Source of the DNA: Streptomyces colonosanans
Lineage (GTDB): Bacteria > Actinomycetota > Actinomycetes > Streptomycetales > Streptomycetaceae
Length of the DNA stretch: 41,936 bases
Assembly: GCF_001866645.1 (NCBI RefSeq)
Contig: NZ_MLYP01000061.1
Coordinates: 1-41,936, forward strand
Direction of reading: 5' to 3'
Position numbers and translations under genes: made by a program. Of the stretch, positions 16,500 to 23,732 are shown piece by piece (within the stretch, counting starts at the first letter, position 1; every line of letters begins with the position of its first letter). Under the pieces are notes generated by a model. It ran no database searches. It saw only the letters and a program-made list of their open reading frames with translations, and had not been told where the DNA came from.

Positions 16500-17013
16500 G
16501 TGACGCCGAACGTGTTCGACGCCGACTCCTTCGCCTACAGCGAGAAGGACGACCCGGAGCCGCTGGGTATCTCCGACCGGATCATCATGGGTGACGGCAT
16601 CCTGCAGGGCATGACCGCGGTGGGCCTGGGCGATGTCGCGCCGCGGGGCATTCTGGGTCACGAGTTCGGTCACCACGTGCAGTACCAGGGCAATCTCTTC
16701 GAGAGTGACCTGAGGGGTCCGGAGGCCACCCGCCGTACCGAGCTGATGGCTGACGCGCTGGGCACCTACTACCTGACCCACGCCCGTGGCGAGTCCCTGA
16801 ACGCGGCCCGGGTGCTGAAGTCGGAGAAGTCGTTCTACCAGGTCGGTGACTGCAGCTTCACCAGCTCCGGCCACCACGGCACGCCCAACCAGCGGTTCAA
16901 CTCCTCCAGTTGGGCGGCGGGCGTGGCCACCGACGCGGCGAACCAGGGGCACATCCTGCCCTCGCTGAAGTAAGGCCAAGCTTCCCGACCTGGTCAAGCC
17001 CGACGCCAAGTAG
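16500..17013 (+). pseudogene. Truncated and frameshifted zinc metalloprotease (HEFGHH)
   Basis: The frame from the GTG at 16500 encodes 157 residues. GILGHEFGHHVQYQGNLFES carries the HExxH zinc motif, and TELMADALGTYYLTHARGES contains the downstream acidic zinc ligand. Related Streptomyces proteases as I recall them have a signal peptide and a longer N-terminal part, absent here; the frame is closed by a TGA at 16485-16487. The 3' end is also damaged. After ILPSLK the frame stops at 16971-16973, but another frame across the same bases continues as AKLPDLVKPDAK to a TAG at 17011-17013, the expected C-terminus. A small deletion near 16970 explains this. A good RBS (AAAGGAG) precedes the GTG, so a fragment may still be made. 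Confidence 0.75.
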
Positions 17014-17041
17014 CCATTACCACTGTCATCCCACCACAACC

Positions 17042-17257
17042 GCAAGGGCGTTGAACGTTCGAGCGGATGAAGACCGCGCAAGGCGTTGAGCGTCTGAGCG
17101 GATGAAGACCGCGCAAGGCGTTGAGCGTGTGAGTGGATGAAGACCGCGCAAGGCGTTGAGCGTGTGAGTGGATGAAGACCGCGCAAGGGCGTTGAGCGTG
17201 TGAGCGGATGAAGACCGCGCAAGGGCGTTGAGCGTCTGAGCGGCCGAAGACCGCGCG
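17042..17257. repeat. Six tandem copies of a 35/36-bp unit
   Basis: Copies begin at 17042, 17078, 17113, 17148, 17183 and 17219, with period 36, 35, 35, 35, 36. The unit contains GCAAGG(G)CGTTGAGCG, then (T/G)TGAG(C/T)GGATGAAGACC. Differences cluster at a few positions, and the first and last copies are most diverged. No spacers occur, so this is not CRISPR. It lies between the protease remnant and the hairpin at 17260. Confidence 0.92.
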
Positions 17258-17259
17258 GG

Positions 17260-17281
17260 GCGGGCCGGATCACCGGCCCGC
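17260..17281. terminator. Strong bidirectional hairpin
   Basis: Perfect 9-bp arms GCGGGCCGG and CCGGCCCGC with loop ATCA, between the tandem repeats and the 3' end of the minus-strand regulator at 17321. It is probably that regulator's terminator and may also serve the plus-strand side. Confidence 0.78.
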
Positions 17282-17320
17282 CTCGTGCGCCCATAGGCGG
17301 ACCCGGTCTGGGGTGGTGGT

Positions 17321-18295
17321 CTACAGCCAGCCGCGGCGGCTGGCCTGGACCCCGAGCTGGAAGCGGGTCTTGGCGCCGAGGTTCTCCTGCAGGCGGGCGA
17401 TACGGCGTGCGACGGTCCGCTCGCTGACCCCGAGTTCACGGGCGATCGATTCATCGGTCAGCCCGGCACTGAGGAAACTCAGCAGCTGCCGGCCCTCGGC
17501 AGGGGCCTCGCCCCCAACGGCTTCACCGGCCGCGGGCAGCGGCACGGCGATGCGCCAGTACGACTCGAAGACACCGATGAGCCCTTCCAGGAGCCCCGAG
17601 GGCTGGACGATGATGCTGTGGTGTCCCGTGCGGTCGGGCGCGGTGACGGACACCACAGCGAAGCGGTCGTCGCAGACCAGGACGTTCAACGCGACATCGG
17701 GAAAGACCCGCGCCTGCTCGCCGCGGGCGACGCATTCGTGGGCGACTTCCAGGGCTTTGGGGTCCTGGAGGATGTTGGCGCTGTAGACGACCCGGTAGGC
17801 GATGCCGCGCTCGAGCGCGTCCAGTGTTCCCGGGCCGACCTCCAGGACGCGGTCGCCTCCGCCGACCGGTCCTATGGACAGTGCGCGTACTTGTGTCATG
17901 GCTTCGTTCTTGACGCGTAGTTGGAGCGTCTCGCGTCTTTCGGAGGTGTCGATGACCTCGACGTAGCTGGATCCGGCGGTGTGGTCGAGCCAGATCCGGG
18001 ACAGGACGGTGGCGCTTTCGTAGGCGGTGCGGGCTTCGCGTGCGCGTCGTTCGGCGACGGCCTCGAGCATGGCGCGGGGCGGCTGGGCGGTCAGTTTGTC
18101 GTTGGTGCGTGAGACCAGACCGATGTCGCTGAGTTCGGTGAGCGCGTGCTGGAGGCCGGTGCGGGGTGATCCGGCCAGTGCCGGGTGGTGGGTGAGCTCG
18201 GCCAGGGTCTGTGGGCCGTGTTCCACGAGTGCGAGGTAGGCGGCCTCCGCTGTCGCGGACAGACCAAGGGCCTGTAGCGGGCGCGGTGTGCGCAT
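17321..18295 (-). CDS. TrmB-like N-terminus plus LuxR-type HTH transcriptional regulator
   Basis: A 324-residue protein. Residues 1-75 resemble a TrmB/winged-helix domain (LGLSATAEAAYLALVEHGPQ, then LSDIGLVSRTNDKL). A middle region of about 170 residues contains YVEVIDTSERRETLQLRVKN and resembles PLD-like effector regions seen in TrmB relatives. The C-terminal HTH is LSAGLTDESIARELGVSERT plus VARRIARLQENLGAKTRFQL. This hybrid is frequent in Streptomyces and its ligands are unknown. The start at 18295 (GCGCACAC context) lacks a strong RBS. The tail of a similar protein survives at 7872-8132. No clear target gene adjoins it. Confidence 0.87.
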   Translation of the reverse strand: MRTPRPLQALGLSATAEAAYLALVEHGPQTLAELTHHPALAGSPRTGLQHALTELSDIGLVSRTNDKLTAQPPRAMLEAVAERRAREARTAYESATVLSRIWLDHTAGSSYVEVIDTSERRETLQLRVKNEAMTQVRALSIGPVGGGDRVLEVGPGTLDALERGIAYRVVYSANILQDPKALEVAHECVARGEQARVFPDVALNVLVCDDRFAVVSVTAPDRTGHHSIIVQPSGLLEGLIGVFESYWRIAVPLPAAGEAVGGEAPAEGRQLLSFLSAGLTDESIARELGVSERTVARRIARLQENLGAKTRFQLGVQASRRGWL

Positions 18296-18706
18296 GTCCC
18301 CCCAACCCGGCGGTCCTGTATGGCACCGCCCACTGACTCCAATCCTACGGTCACCGTCCGTCTGCTGAAGATCGTTACCCTAACACCACATGATCACGTA
18401 CGGGGGAACAGAAAGACGTAGGCGGTGGCGGCCACACAACGAGCCCTTCGGGAAAGCACACCTGTTCCGGTGAACGCGTGCGAGCCAGTGCCTGAACTGC
18501 ACGGGTTCAGGCCTTAGATGTCCGCGGCGAGGCCGCAGACAGGCCGCCGCGCTCGGGGTCCACGGTGGGAGACCGGCGCGGGCCCAATCAAGACTTCGGC
18601 CGGGAGATCACCCGCCTGTTGCGCAAGAAGGCGTGACGGATATCGCCGGCGTCCGAATGGGGAAGCGGGAGCATACCGGGGGACACGTGGTCAGCCCTAC
18701 CGCCCT
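18296..18706. other. 411-bp gap without a supported gene
   Basis: Upstream region of the minus-strand regulator and downstream region of the yqeB-like gene. A plus-strand frame ends at a TGA near 18637 with a protein-like tail (NQDFGREITRLLRKKA), but its upstream sequence is not protein-like and no start or RBS fits. It may be another 3' remnant. No repeats or hairpins stood out. Confidence 0.3.
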
Positions 18707-19432
18707 TCATTCCGCAGCCGGACTTGCTTCCCGGAAGGTCCTCCAGTACTGACGTCGTTTCTCGTCCCTCACCACGACGCCGAGACGGGCCAGTTCCTCG
18801 CGCAGCTCCCGAACGTCGTCATCGGAGGGGCCCTTCTTTTCCAGCGACTCCTGGCGGGCCTTGAGGATGGCGTTCGCGCCCGGCGGGAGTCCGGGAGTAT
18901 TCGGAACCCAGCGGCGGAACTCGTTCTTGTGCGGATCGGCATCCGCCCACGTGTGGCCATGCTCGGTGAAGGCGTCGGCGACGCGGTCGGTGTCCAGGCT
19001 GCACTCCTGCCGAGCGAGTTCGCCACCGTCGTGGCCGAGCAGGACGAGTTGCTTGCCGTCCCGGAACACTGTGGCGATGGCGTCGTGCGGGAACTCCTGC
19101 TCCCGTCCCTTGTATGTGAGCACAACGCGATCGTCCGACAGACGAATCACCAACTGTTCGTGCTGGGCGACAAGTCCGAGAGCCAGCCCTGCGACCGAAC
19201 CCGCGACGGGCAGTGCCGGCGACGGGATCGACGTGGCAAGCTCGGCCGGTCCCTGCAGTGGTGCCCAGGGCAGTGTCACCAGCCAGTCGGCCAGGAAGTC
19301 GACGAGCCAGCCGGCGCCCGCACCCATCAGCGCGAAAACGATGTACACGCACACGGTGCTCAAGATCGGTTCGCCGAGTGCCGTGAGCCGATTCCCCTGT
19401 GACTCCGGCCCGGTTCGCTTGCGCATGTCCAT
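18707..19432 (-). CDS. YqeB-family membrane protein
   Basis: About 241 residues from the ATG at 19432; a second ATG at 19426 is equally good because GAGGGGG lies 9 nt upstream of it, and a GTG at 19456 abuts the operator. Two hydrophobic segments (STVCVYIVFALMGAGAGWLV and PVAGSVAGLALGLVA) are followed by a soluble domain with LVIRLSDDRVVLTYKGREQE, FRDGKQLVLLGHDGGEL and WADADPHKNEFRRWVPNTPG. The C-terminal coiled helix reads DDDVRELREELARLGVVVRD, then QYWR. This order matches Bacillus YqeB, whose function is unknown. A near-perfect 34-bp palindrome begins 25 bp upstream, so TetR control is likely. Confidence 0.82.
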   Translation of the reverse strand: MDMRKRTGPESQGNRLTALGEPILSTVCVYIVFALMGAGAGWLVDFLADWLVTLPWAPLQGPAELATSIPSPALPVAGSVAGLALGLVAQHEQLVIRLSDDRVVLTYKGREQEFPHDAIATVFRDGKQLVLLGHDGGELARQECSLDTDRVADAFTEHGHTWADADPHKNEFRRWVPNTPGLPPGANAILKARQESLEKKGPSDDDVRELREELARLGVVVRDEKRRQYWRTFREASPAAE

Positions 19433-19456
19433 GATCCCCCTCGCTCCTTGCGTCAC

Positions 19457-19490
19457 GTAATAATAGACCGAGCGCTCGATCTATTATTAC
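19457..19490. promoter_or_regulatory. Near-perfect 34-bp palindromic operator upstream of yqeB
   Basis: Both arms begin GTAATAATAGA from the outside and meet in CCGAGCGCTCGA; only one base pair (positions 12 and 23 of the site) breaks the symmetry. The core matches the TetR operator at 71-100 (TAGACCGAGC(A/G)CTCG plus the flanking TTATTA). Its location next to the start fits repression of the gene at 18707-19432. Confidence 0.8.
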
Positions 19491-19596
19491 GCATCCGAGG
19501 ACCGGAGCCGTGAGCCGGTCGGCGGTGACAAGTGGCGCGCTGATCCGTGACAACTACCGTGCCTCGCCCACGTAAAACCACAGCGCATCATCGGAC

Positions 19597-19657
19597 TTGG
19601 TGACAACGGACGTGCTTCGGCACACGACGTGAGTCGAAGCACGTCCGTTGTCACCAA
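19597..19657. repeat. Perfect inverted repeat, 23-bp arms
   Basis: The left arm 19597-19619 starts TTGGTGACAACGGACGTG and the right arm 19635-19657 is its exact complement; the 15-nt loop spans 19620-19634. It lies downstream of the minus-strand gene at 19713 and 107 bp behind the yqeB operator. It could act as a terminator, but the long perfect arms without a U-tract also fit a MITE-like or IS-end relic. Confidence 0.85.
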
Positions 19658-19712
19658 CGCAGGCTTGTTGTCGCCGAGTTCGACGGCCGAGCGCTGAGCG
19701 GTGGCGGTTCGG

Positions 19713-20531
19713 TCAGTGGCGTTCGGAGAGCAGCGCGTTGAGTTCAGGGAAGGCGATGCCGTCCGTGAGCGAGTCGTAGTCACCGGTGTCGAAGAGCTCT
19801 TGTGCGGCGCTGCGGGCGGCAGCGTACGCGGCCTGTGCTACGCCCGAGCCGAGGCTGACGCGGGCCACGCCGAGGGTGCCCAGCTCGGCAACGGTCGGGG
19901 CGCCGGGGCCGGCCATGACGTTCAGCGGTACGGAGATCTCTTTGGCCAGTGCCGCGATCGTGGTGGTGTCGGTGACACCGGGGACGAAGATGCCGTCCGC
20001 GCCGGCGTCGACGTACAGGCGCGCCCGGGACAGGGTCTCTTCGAGCCGGGTGTCCGGGTCTCCGAGGCCGAACAGATACGTGTCGATACGGGCGTTGAGG
20101 AAGAGGTCCGCGCCCTCGCGGTCAGCGGTCTGCCGGGCGACGGTCAGCCGCATCGCGAGCTCAGCCGGTGGCCGGGTGCCGTCCTCGATGTTGACGCCGA
20201 CGGCGCCCGCCGCGAGCACCCCGGTGATGGTTTCGGCGACGTCGGCCGCGTCCTGCCCGTACCCGCCCTCGATGTCGGCGGTGACCGGAACCGAGACCGC
20301 GGCGGTGATTCGGGAAATCAGCTCCAGCGCTTGATCGCGGGTGAGGGCGTCGCCGTCCGGGGAGCCCAGCGACCAGGCGACACCGGCACTGGTGGTGGCG
20401 ATCGCGGGGGCGCCCGCGGCCTCGATGACGCGGGCGCTTGCGACGTCCCAGGCGTTGGCGAGCGCGAGGGGTCCGGCGAGGGTGTGCAGGGAGCGGAAGA
20501 GGCGGGCATTGGTCAGCTGCTCGGTGGTCAT
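19713..20531 (-). CDS. Isocitrate lyase / phosphoenolpyruvate mutase family enzyme
   Basis: 272 residues from the ATG at 20531; upstream ATGs at 20561 and 20582 are possible but no RBS is convincing. The (beta/alpha)8 family landmarks are present: GPLALANAWDVASARVIEAA at the N-terminus, SVPVTADIEGGYG (metal-binding Asp and Glu region), GVNIEDG, and FLNARIDTYLFG. The members of this branch act on C-C or P-C bonds next to a carboxylate, for example oxaloacetate hydrolase, methylisocitrate lyase-like or carboxyphosphonoenolpyruvate enzymes. Stand-alone actinobacterial copies are uncharacterised and the isocitrate lyase KKCGH motif is not seen. It is monocistronic. Confidence 0.85.
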   Translation of the reverse strand: MTTEQLTNARLFRSLHTLAGPLALANAWDVASARVIEAAGAPAIATTSAGVAWSLGSPDGDALTRDQALELISRITAAVSVPVTADIEGGYGQDAADVAETITGVLAAGAVGVNIEDGTRPPAELAMRLTVARQTADREGADLFLNARIDTYLFGLGDPDTRLEETLSRARLYVDAGADGIFVPGVTDTTTIAALAKEISVPLNVMAGPGAPTVAELGTLGVARVSLGSGVAQAAYAAARSAAQELFDTGDYDSLTDGIAFPELNALLSERH

Positions 20532-20677
20532 GCGGTTAGTCAAGCATTGCAGGATGGCCATCCTCTGGCAGGAATCCGACATCGGCGTCGACCTTGATAC
20601 GGTCCGCCCGTCGGGACACCAGGGCCTGTCGTCAAATCAGCAGGATTGAGGGTGTGTCAGTCCCTGACCCAGTAGTA

Positions 20678-20738
20678 CGACCTAGGTCGGGTCTTACGCC
20701 TGCAGCCTGTTACGCCGCCCTGGCGCCCCGCCTACCGT
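20678..20738 (+). promoter_or_regulatory. Promoter region of the questin oxidase-like gene
   Basis: CGACCTAGGTCG at 20678-20689 is a perfect 12-bp palindrome and a candidate operator. Downstream, TTACGC (20710-20715) and TACCGT (20733-20738) are 17 bp apart, and TACCGT ends 7 nt before the ATG at 20746. There is no Shine-Dalgarno, so the transcript is probably leaderless. Confidence 0.5.
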
Positions 20739-20745
20739 CTTTGCC

Positions 20746-21756
20746 ATGGATTCGACAGGAACACTGGACGAGGCGCTCCAACGACTGCACAACTCAGGGC
20801 CGGAGCGGCTCGGACGGCTCACCAATCACGCGCCGATGGCCGTCGAGGCCCTCGCTGCTCACGGACAAGCACGTTGGGTGCACCGCTGGCTCGATCTGTA
20901 CGCACGCAAGTTGGAGGAGTTCCCTTCCGGCATCGAGCCGGTCACGGACTCCAACTGGCGTTCCGCACTTGGTGATCCGCGCCGCGTAACTGACTGGATC
21001 GGCTACTTCGAGTGCGAGATCGCCAAACGCTCCTGGCGGGAGGTGCTCACGCAGTGGTGGCCTCGTCTTCTGCCCGGTATGTGCGGCGGCTCGACACACC
21101 CGGTGATTCGGGTGGGCCATGCCGTGCGCACTCTCCTGTCCGGCGAGAGCACCGAACCCCGTCTGGCCGAACTCGCCCACGGCCTTGGCTACTGGGCCGC
21201 CCGTCACCGTCCCGTCGCGAACCTTGCCCCGCTGCCTGGCGCCGACGGCGCGGCCGCCGCTCTCGACGCGGTAACGCCCGTCACTGCACAGGATGGTGGT
21301 TTCCCTGCACGGCTGGACCGCCTCACGGGGCTGCCGGTGTGGGCGCCCGCGGTCACAGACCCGAGCGACGCGCTCAGCCGCCTCACCGAACTGGTCAGGG
21401 CGGCTACTCACCGGTATGCCACCCACGGCCACGGCGAGGAGACGATGCTGGTCCACGCGGCCACAGCTCCCAACGCCGTCCTGCGCATCCTGCCCGCGCT
21501 CCCGCACGCCCTGTGGGAACCCAGCCTGCGGGCCGCCTGGACGGCCTCCGCCGCGGTGACAGCCATGTACGCACCCGACGCCCCGGTCGGATACACCCTG
21601 CCGGGCACCTTCACCCCTGAGGAAGTCTTCGAAGGGGCCTTGGCGCACGGTGACGAACATGTCATCAAACTGACGGACACGGCTCTCGACATCGGTGACG
21701 AACCCGCCCTGGCAGCGGCTCTGCGCTGCATCGAGCTGAGCGAACCGCTCCGATAG
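20746..21756 (+). CDS. Questin oxidase-like protein (DUF4243 type)
   Basis: 336 residues with the family landmarks: LDEALQRLHNSGPERLGRLT at the N-terminus, LLPGMCGGSTHPVIRVGHAV around residue 120, and HGHGEETMLVHAATAPNAVL near residue 225. Fungal questin oxidase cleaves an anthraquinone ring in geodin biosynthesis, a Baeyer-Villiger-type reaction. Bacterial members are mostly unassigned, so an oxidative role in aromatic polyketide metabolism is only a suggestion. No Shine-Dalgarno precedes the ATG at 20746; a promoter placed for a leaderless transcript is visible. No polyketide genes adjoin it. Confidence 0.8.
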   Translation: MDSTGTLDEALQRLHNSGPERLGRLTNHAPMAVEALAAHGQARWVHRWLDLYARKLEEFPSGIEPVTDSNWRSALGDPRRVTDWIGYFECEIAKRSWREVLTQWWPRLLPGMCGGSTHPVIRVGHAVRTLLSGESTEPRLAELAHGLGYWAARHRPVANLAPLPGADGAAAALDAVTPVTAQDGGFPARLDRLTGLPVWAPAVTDPSDALSRLTELVRAATHRYATHGHGEETMLVHAATAPNAVLRILPALPHALWEPSLRAAWTASAAVTAMYAPDAPVGYTLPGTFTPEEVFEGALAHGDEHVIKLTDTALDIGDEPALAAALRCIELSEPLR

Positions 21757-21852
21757 GTGCTTCGTACTGAATGTCACGTCCACATGAGCAGCGCAGCGAG
21801 GGGGCCGAAGGCGCTGCCAAGTGATGTCCAGGGCGTGATCGCGGACGGAGGA

Positions 21853-22119
21853 TCACGGTGAGGGGAGCCGGGACATCGCCGTCATGAACACGGTGAACGG
21901 CGTGATACCCAGTGCCGGCGGAATGGCCCGCGGGATGGTCTGGGCGGGGTCGCGCACTTCCTCGCCCAGGGTGGCGATGCGCACGTATCCGGCGAACGCG
22001 AAGAACAGCAGGCCACCGGCCTGCAACACCCCGCTGAAGGAGGCGTCCGCACGTACGCGCAGCCGGGTCGTGTCCGGCGCGGAGGAGGTGAGAGTGGCGA
22101 CGACCACCGCAGCGAGCAC
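21853..22119 (-). pseudogene. Fragment of an APC-family amino acid permease
   Basis: A minus-strand frame ending at 21853 encodes about 88 residues. They include GVLQAGGLLFFAFAGYVRIA, TLGEEVRDPAQTIPRAIPPA and LGITPFTVFMTAMSRL. The GEEVRDPxRTIPRAI segment is highly characteristic of amino acid permeases at the TM6/7 loop. Both ends are missing: upstream residues (beyond about 22119) lose similarity, and the frame ends one helix later. A full permease would have 450-500 residues, so this is a deletion remnant. The surrounding 21757-21852 and 22120-22323 hold nothing else recognisable. Confidence 0.72.
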
Positions 22120-22323
22120 CGCTTCCTCGCCAGAGAGTTCAGCGACCGCTTCGACGGCTTCTCCATCGGCAGCAATCACAAGCCGCGTCAGAGGGCCAGG
22201 CGGTCCTTCAACCGGGACCCTCCGGCCCTTCGCCTGCCAGCCGGGCCGCGAGCGATGATGGGACGGGGAGAGATCTGCCCATGCGGGCTTCGTGCCCGGG
22301 AGAACCTGGGGAGTGAGGCAGAA

Positions 22324-22623
22324 ATGATGTTCTGGTATGGCCCTGGCATGAACGGCTGGGGCTGGTTCGCGATGTCGGTCGGCACGCTGCTCTTCTGGGT
22401 TCTGATCATCGTTGTCGGTGTTCTGTTGTTCCGGGCCCTGGCGCGCCCCACGCCGCCCGGTGGAGAGCACCCCACCTGGTCGAAGACGCCTCCGGGCAGC
22501 GGTCCCGAGCAGATCCTCGCCGAGCGGTACGCGCGAGGCGAGATCGACGACGAGGAATACCACCGCCGTCTGGCCACCCTCAGAGGCTCAACAACGGGCA
22601 CATCCAAGCCCTCCGCCTCGTAG
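22324..22623 (+). CDS. Small SHOCT-domain membrane protein
   Basis: 99 residues from the ATG at 22324, behind GGGGAGTGAGG. A Met/Trp/Gly-rich start (MMFWYGPGMNGWGW) leads into one transmembrane helix (residues about 15-38, MSVGTLLFWVLIIVVGVLLF). After a proline-rich linker comes a C-terminal SHOCT motif (PEQILAERYARGEIDDEEYH plus RRLATLRG, 61-87). SHOCT domains are short helical oligomerisation modules often found at the ends of membrane proteins. In Streptomyces such proteins often lie near copper ATPases or Hsp20 genes. Here an HMA-domain fragment of a copper ATPase lies directly downstream on the other strand. Confidence 0.85.
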   Translation: MMFWYGPGMNGWGWFAMSVGTLLFWVLIIVVGVLLFRALARPTPPGGEHPTWSKTPPGSGPEQILAERYARGEIDDEEYHRRLATLRGSTTGTSKPSAS

Positions 22624-22631
22624 CGGTCCAC

Positions 22632-22808
22632 CCAGCGCTGCCGCAGGCGGCGGAGTTCGCCGTGCTCACCGTGTGGCGCATTCCCGTTGTCTGCCGTGCC
22701 GATGCGCACGGGATCGGGCTCCGGCTCCCGCGCGGGCTGTCCGGTGGCCTGGACCGCGGCGATGAGGTCGGCAACGGTGAGATCTTCACCGAAGGTGACC
22801 TTGGCTGG
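22632..22808 (-). pseudogene. HMA-domain fragment of a CopA-type metal P-type ATPase
   Basis: In the minus-strand frame after a TGA at 22809-22811 the sequence reads KVTFGEDLTVADLIAAVQAT, GQPAREPEPDP, and then HGEHGELRRLRQRW. The first part is the last strand and helix of a heavy-metal-associated domain. The linker and LRRLRQRW match the segment leading into the first transmembrane helix of copper-exporting ATPases. The CxxC metal site and the whole ATPase are missing, so only a short relic survives. The remainder of the 22624-22896 interval has no gene; a 12-codon leader-like frame (MEKNPNAVVSRR) ends inside the hsp20 RBS. Confidence 0.55.
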
Positions 22809-22896
22809 TCACAGGCGGCCCGATTCGCGGGGCGATATGGAGACACGCAACATGGAAAAGAACCCGAATGCCGTCGTTTCGCGGAGGTGAACCGCG

Positions 22897-23376
22897 ATGA
22901 CTCTGCCTGTACACCACCACCACGGCCGACCCCTGGAACGGCCGTTCCCGGCCCTGAGCTGGGGCCAGCCGATCACCGCCGAGTTCGACGACCTCTTCGA
23001 GCGGATAAACCGGTTCCTGGAGGCAACCGCCGGCACCGCGCCCGCCGTCGGGGCCTGGTCGCCACCGGCCGACCTGCACGAGACGGACGACGCCTACGTG
23101 GTCGAGGCCGAGCTGCCCGGGATCAAGCGAGAGGACATCGACGTCGAGGTCAGCAACCGGGAGCTGAGCATCACCGGCGAGTACAAAGAACGCGAGCGAG
23201 AAGGCGTGCTGCGCCGCAGCACCCGGCGCACCGGCCGCTTCGAATGCCAGGCGCTGCTGCCGACCGACGTCAGAGCCGAGCACATCACAGCGACACTGGC
23301 CGACGGGGTACTGACCGTCACCGTCCCCAAGGTCCAGGCAGTCAAGCCGCGCCACATCGAGATCACCGAAGGCTGA
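22897..23376 (+). CDS. Hsp20 / alpha-crystallin family small heat-shock protein
   Basis: 159 residues from the ATG at 22897, behind GGAGGTG with 7 nt spacing. After a His-containing N-terminal arm (MTLPVHHHHGRPLERPFPAL) the alpha-crystallin domain spans about 50-145. Its landmarks are SPPADLHETDDAYVVEAELP, GIKREDIDVEVSNRELSITG and ADGVLTVTVPKVQAVKPRHI, the second holding the conserved P/AGxKxEDI...L.I.G pattern. A C-terminal IEI motif (IEITEG) is present for oligomer assembly. It is an ATP-independent chaperone that holds unfolding proteins. I saw no HspR/HAIR repeat upstream, so its control is unclear. A strong hairpin ends the transcript at 23386-23417. Confidence 0.94.
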   Translation: MTLPVHHHHGRPLERPFPALSWGQPITAEFDDLFERINRFLEATAGTAPAVGAWSPPADLHETDDAYVVEAELPGIKREDIDVEVSNRELSITGEYKEREREGVLRRSTRRTGRFECQALLPTDVRAEHITATLADGVLTVTVPKVQAVKPRHIEITEG

Positions 23377-23385
23377 AGCAGTAGC

Positions 23386-23417
23386 GGTGGTGGGGTCGGG
23401 CGCCCGACCCCACCACC
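23386..23417. terminator. 32-bp perfect palindrome after hsp20
   Basis: GGTGGTGGGGTCGGGC followed directly by its exact complement, 9 bp after the hsp20 stop. No U-tract, but a very stable hairpin; it is the expected hsp20 terminator. Confidence 0.85.
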
Positions 23418-23732
23418 TGTAACAGCACGAGGGAACCTTGGTGCACCCGGCTGCGACGGGGCCGGCCAGACGCTGTCCAGAGGTACTGACCGCCGTGCTC
23501 GACGACCTCGGGCCCGGGGCCGCACCCTTCAGGTCCAACTGCCGGTGCGGCAACCTGACGTGATCGCCGACGCCGCCCTGCTCACCCGGGTGCGGCACAC
23601 CTGAGCCAACGATCAGATGATCCGAACGAAACGGCCCAGGGGTGATGCCCGGCATGCGCGCGGGCAAGTCGCGGTTGCAGGCCGCTCGCGCGCGTGGATG
23701 GGCGGGTACTCCCCGGCGGTTCCGTCACGAAC
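23418..23732. other. 315-bp gap without a supported gene
   Basis: A plus-strand frame from a GTG at about 23442 carries a short protein-like stretch (CPEVLTAVLDDLGPGAAPF) and ends at a TGA near 23564. A second frame continues VQLPVRQPDVIADAALLTRV to a TGA. Together they look like the frameshifted tail of a lost gene; the family was not recognised. Confidence 0.3.

Noticed and set aside
17042..17257. CRISPR array
   Set aside because: Repeats are directly adjacent with no unique spacers, and no cas genes are nearby.
20620..20660. IS-end-like GGGCCTGTCGTCAAAT sequence
   Set aside because: No matching inverted copy or transposase nearby, so it cannot be supported as an IS end.
22851..22889. 12-codon leader peptide before hsp20
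   Set aside because: It lacks its own RBS and no attenuator structure was seen; noted under the neighbouring remnant only.
22800..22896. HspR/HAIR operator upstream of hsp20
   Set aside because: No CTTGAGT-N7-ACTCAAG-like repeat was found in the region.
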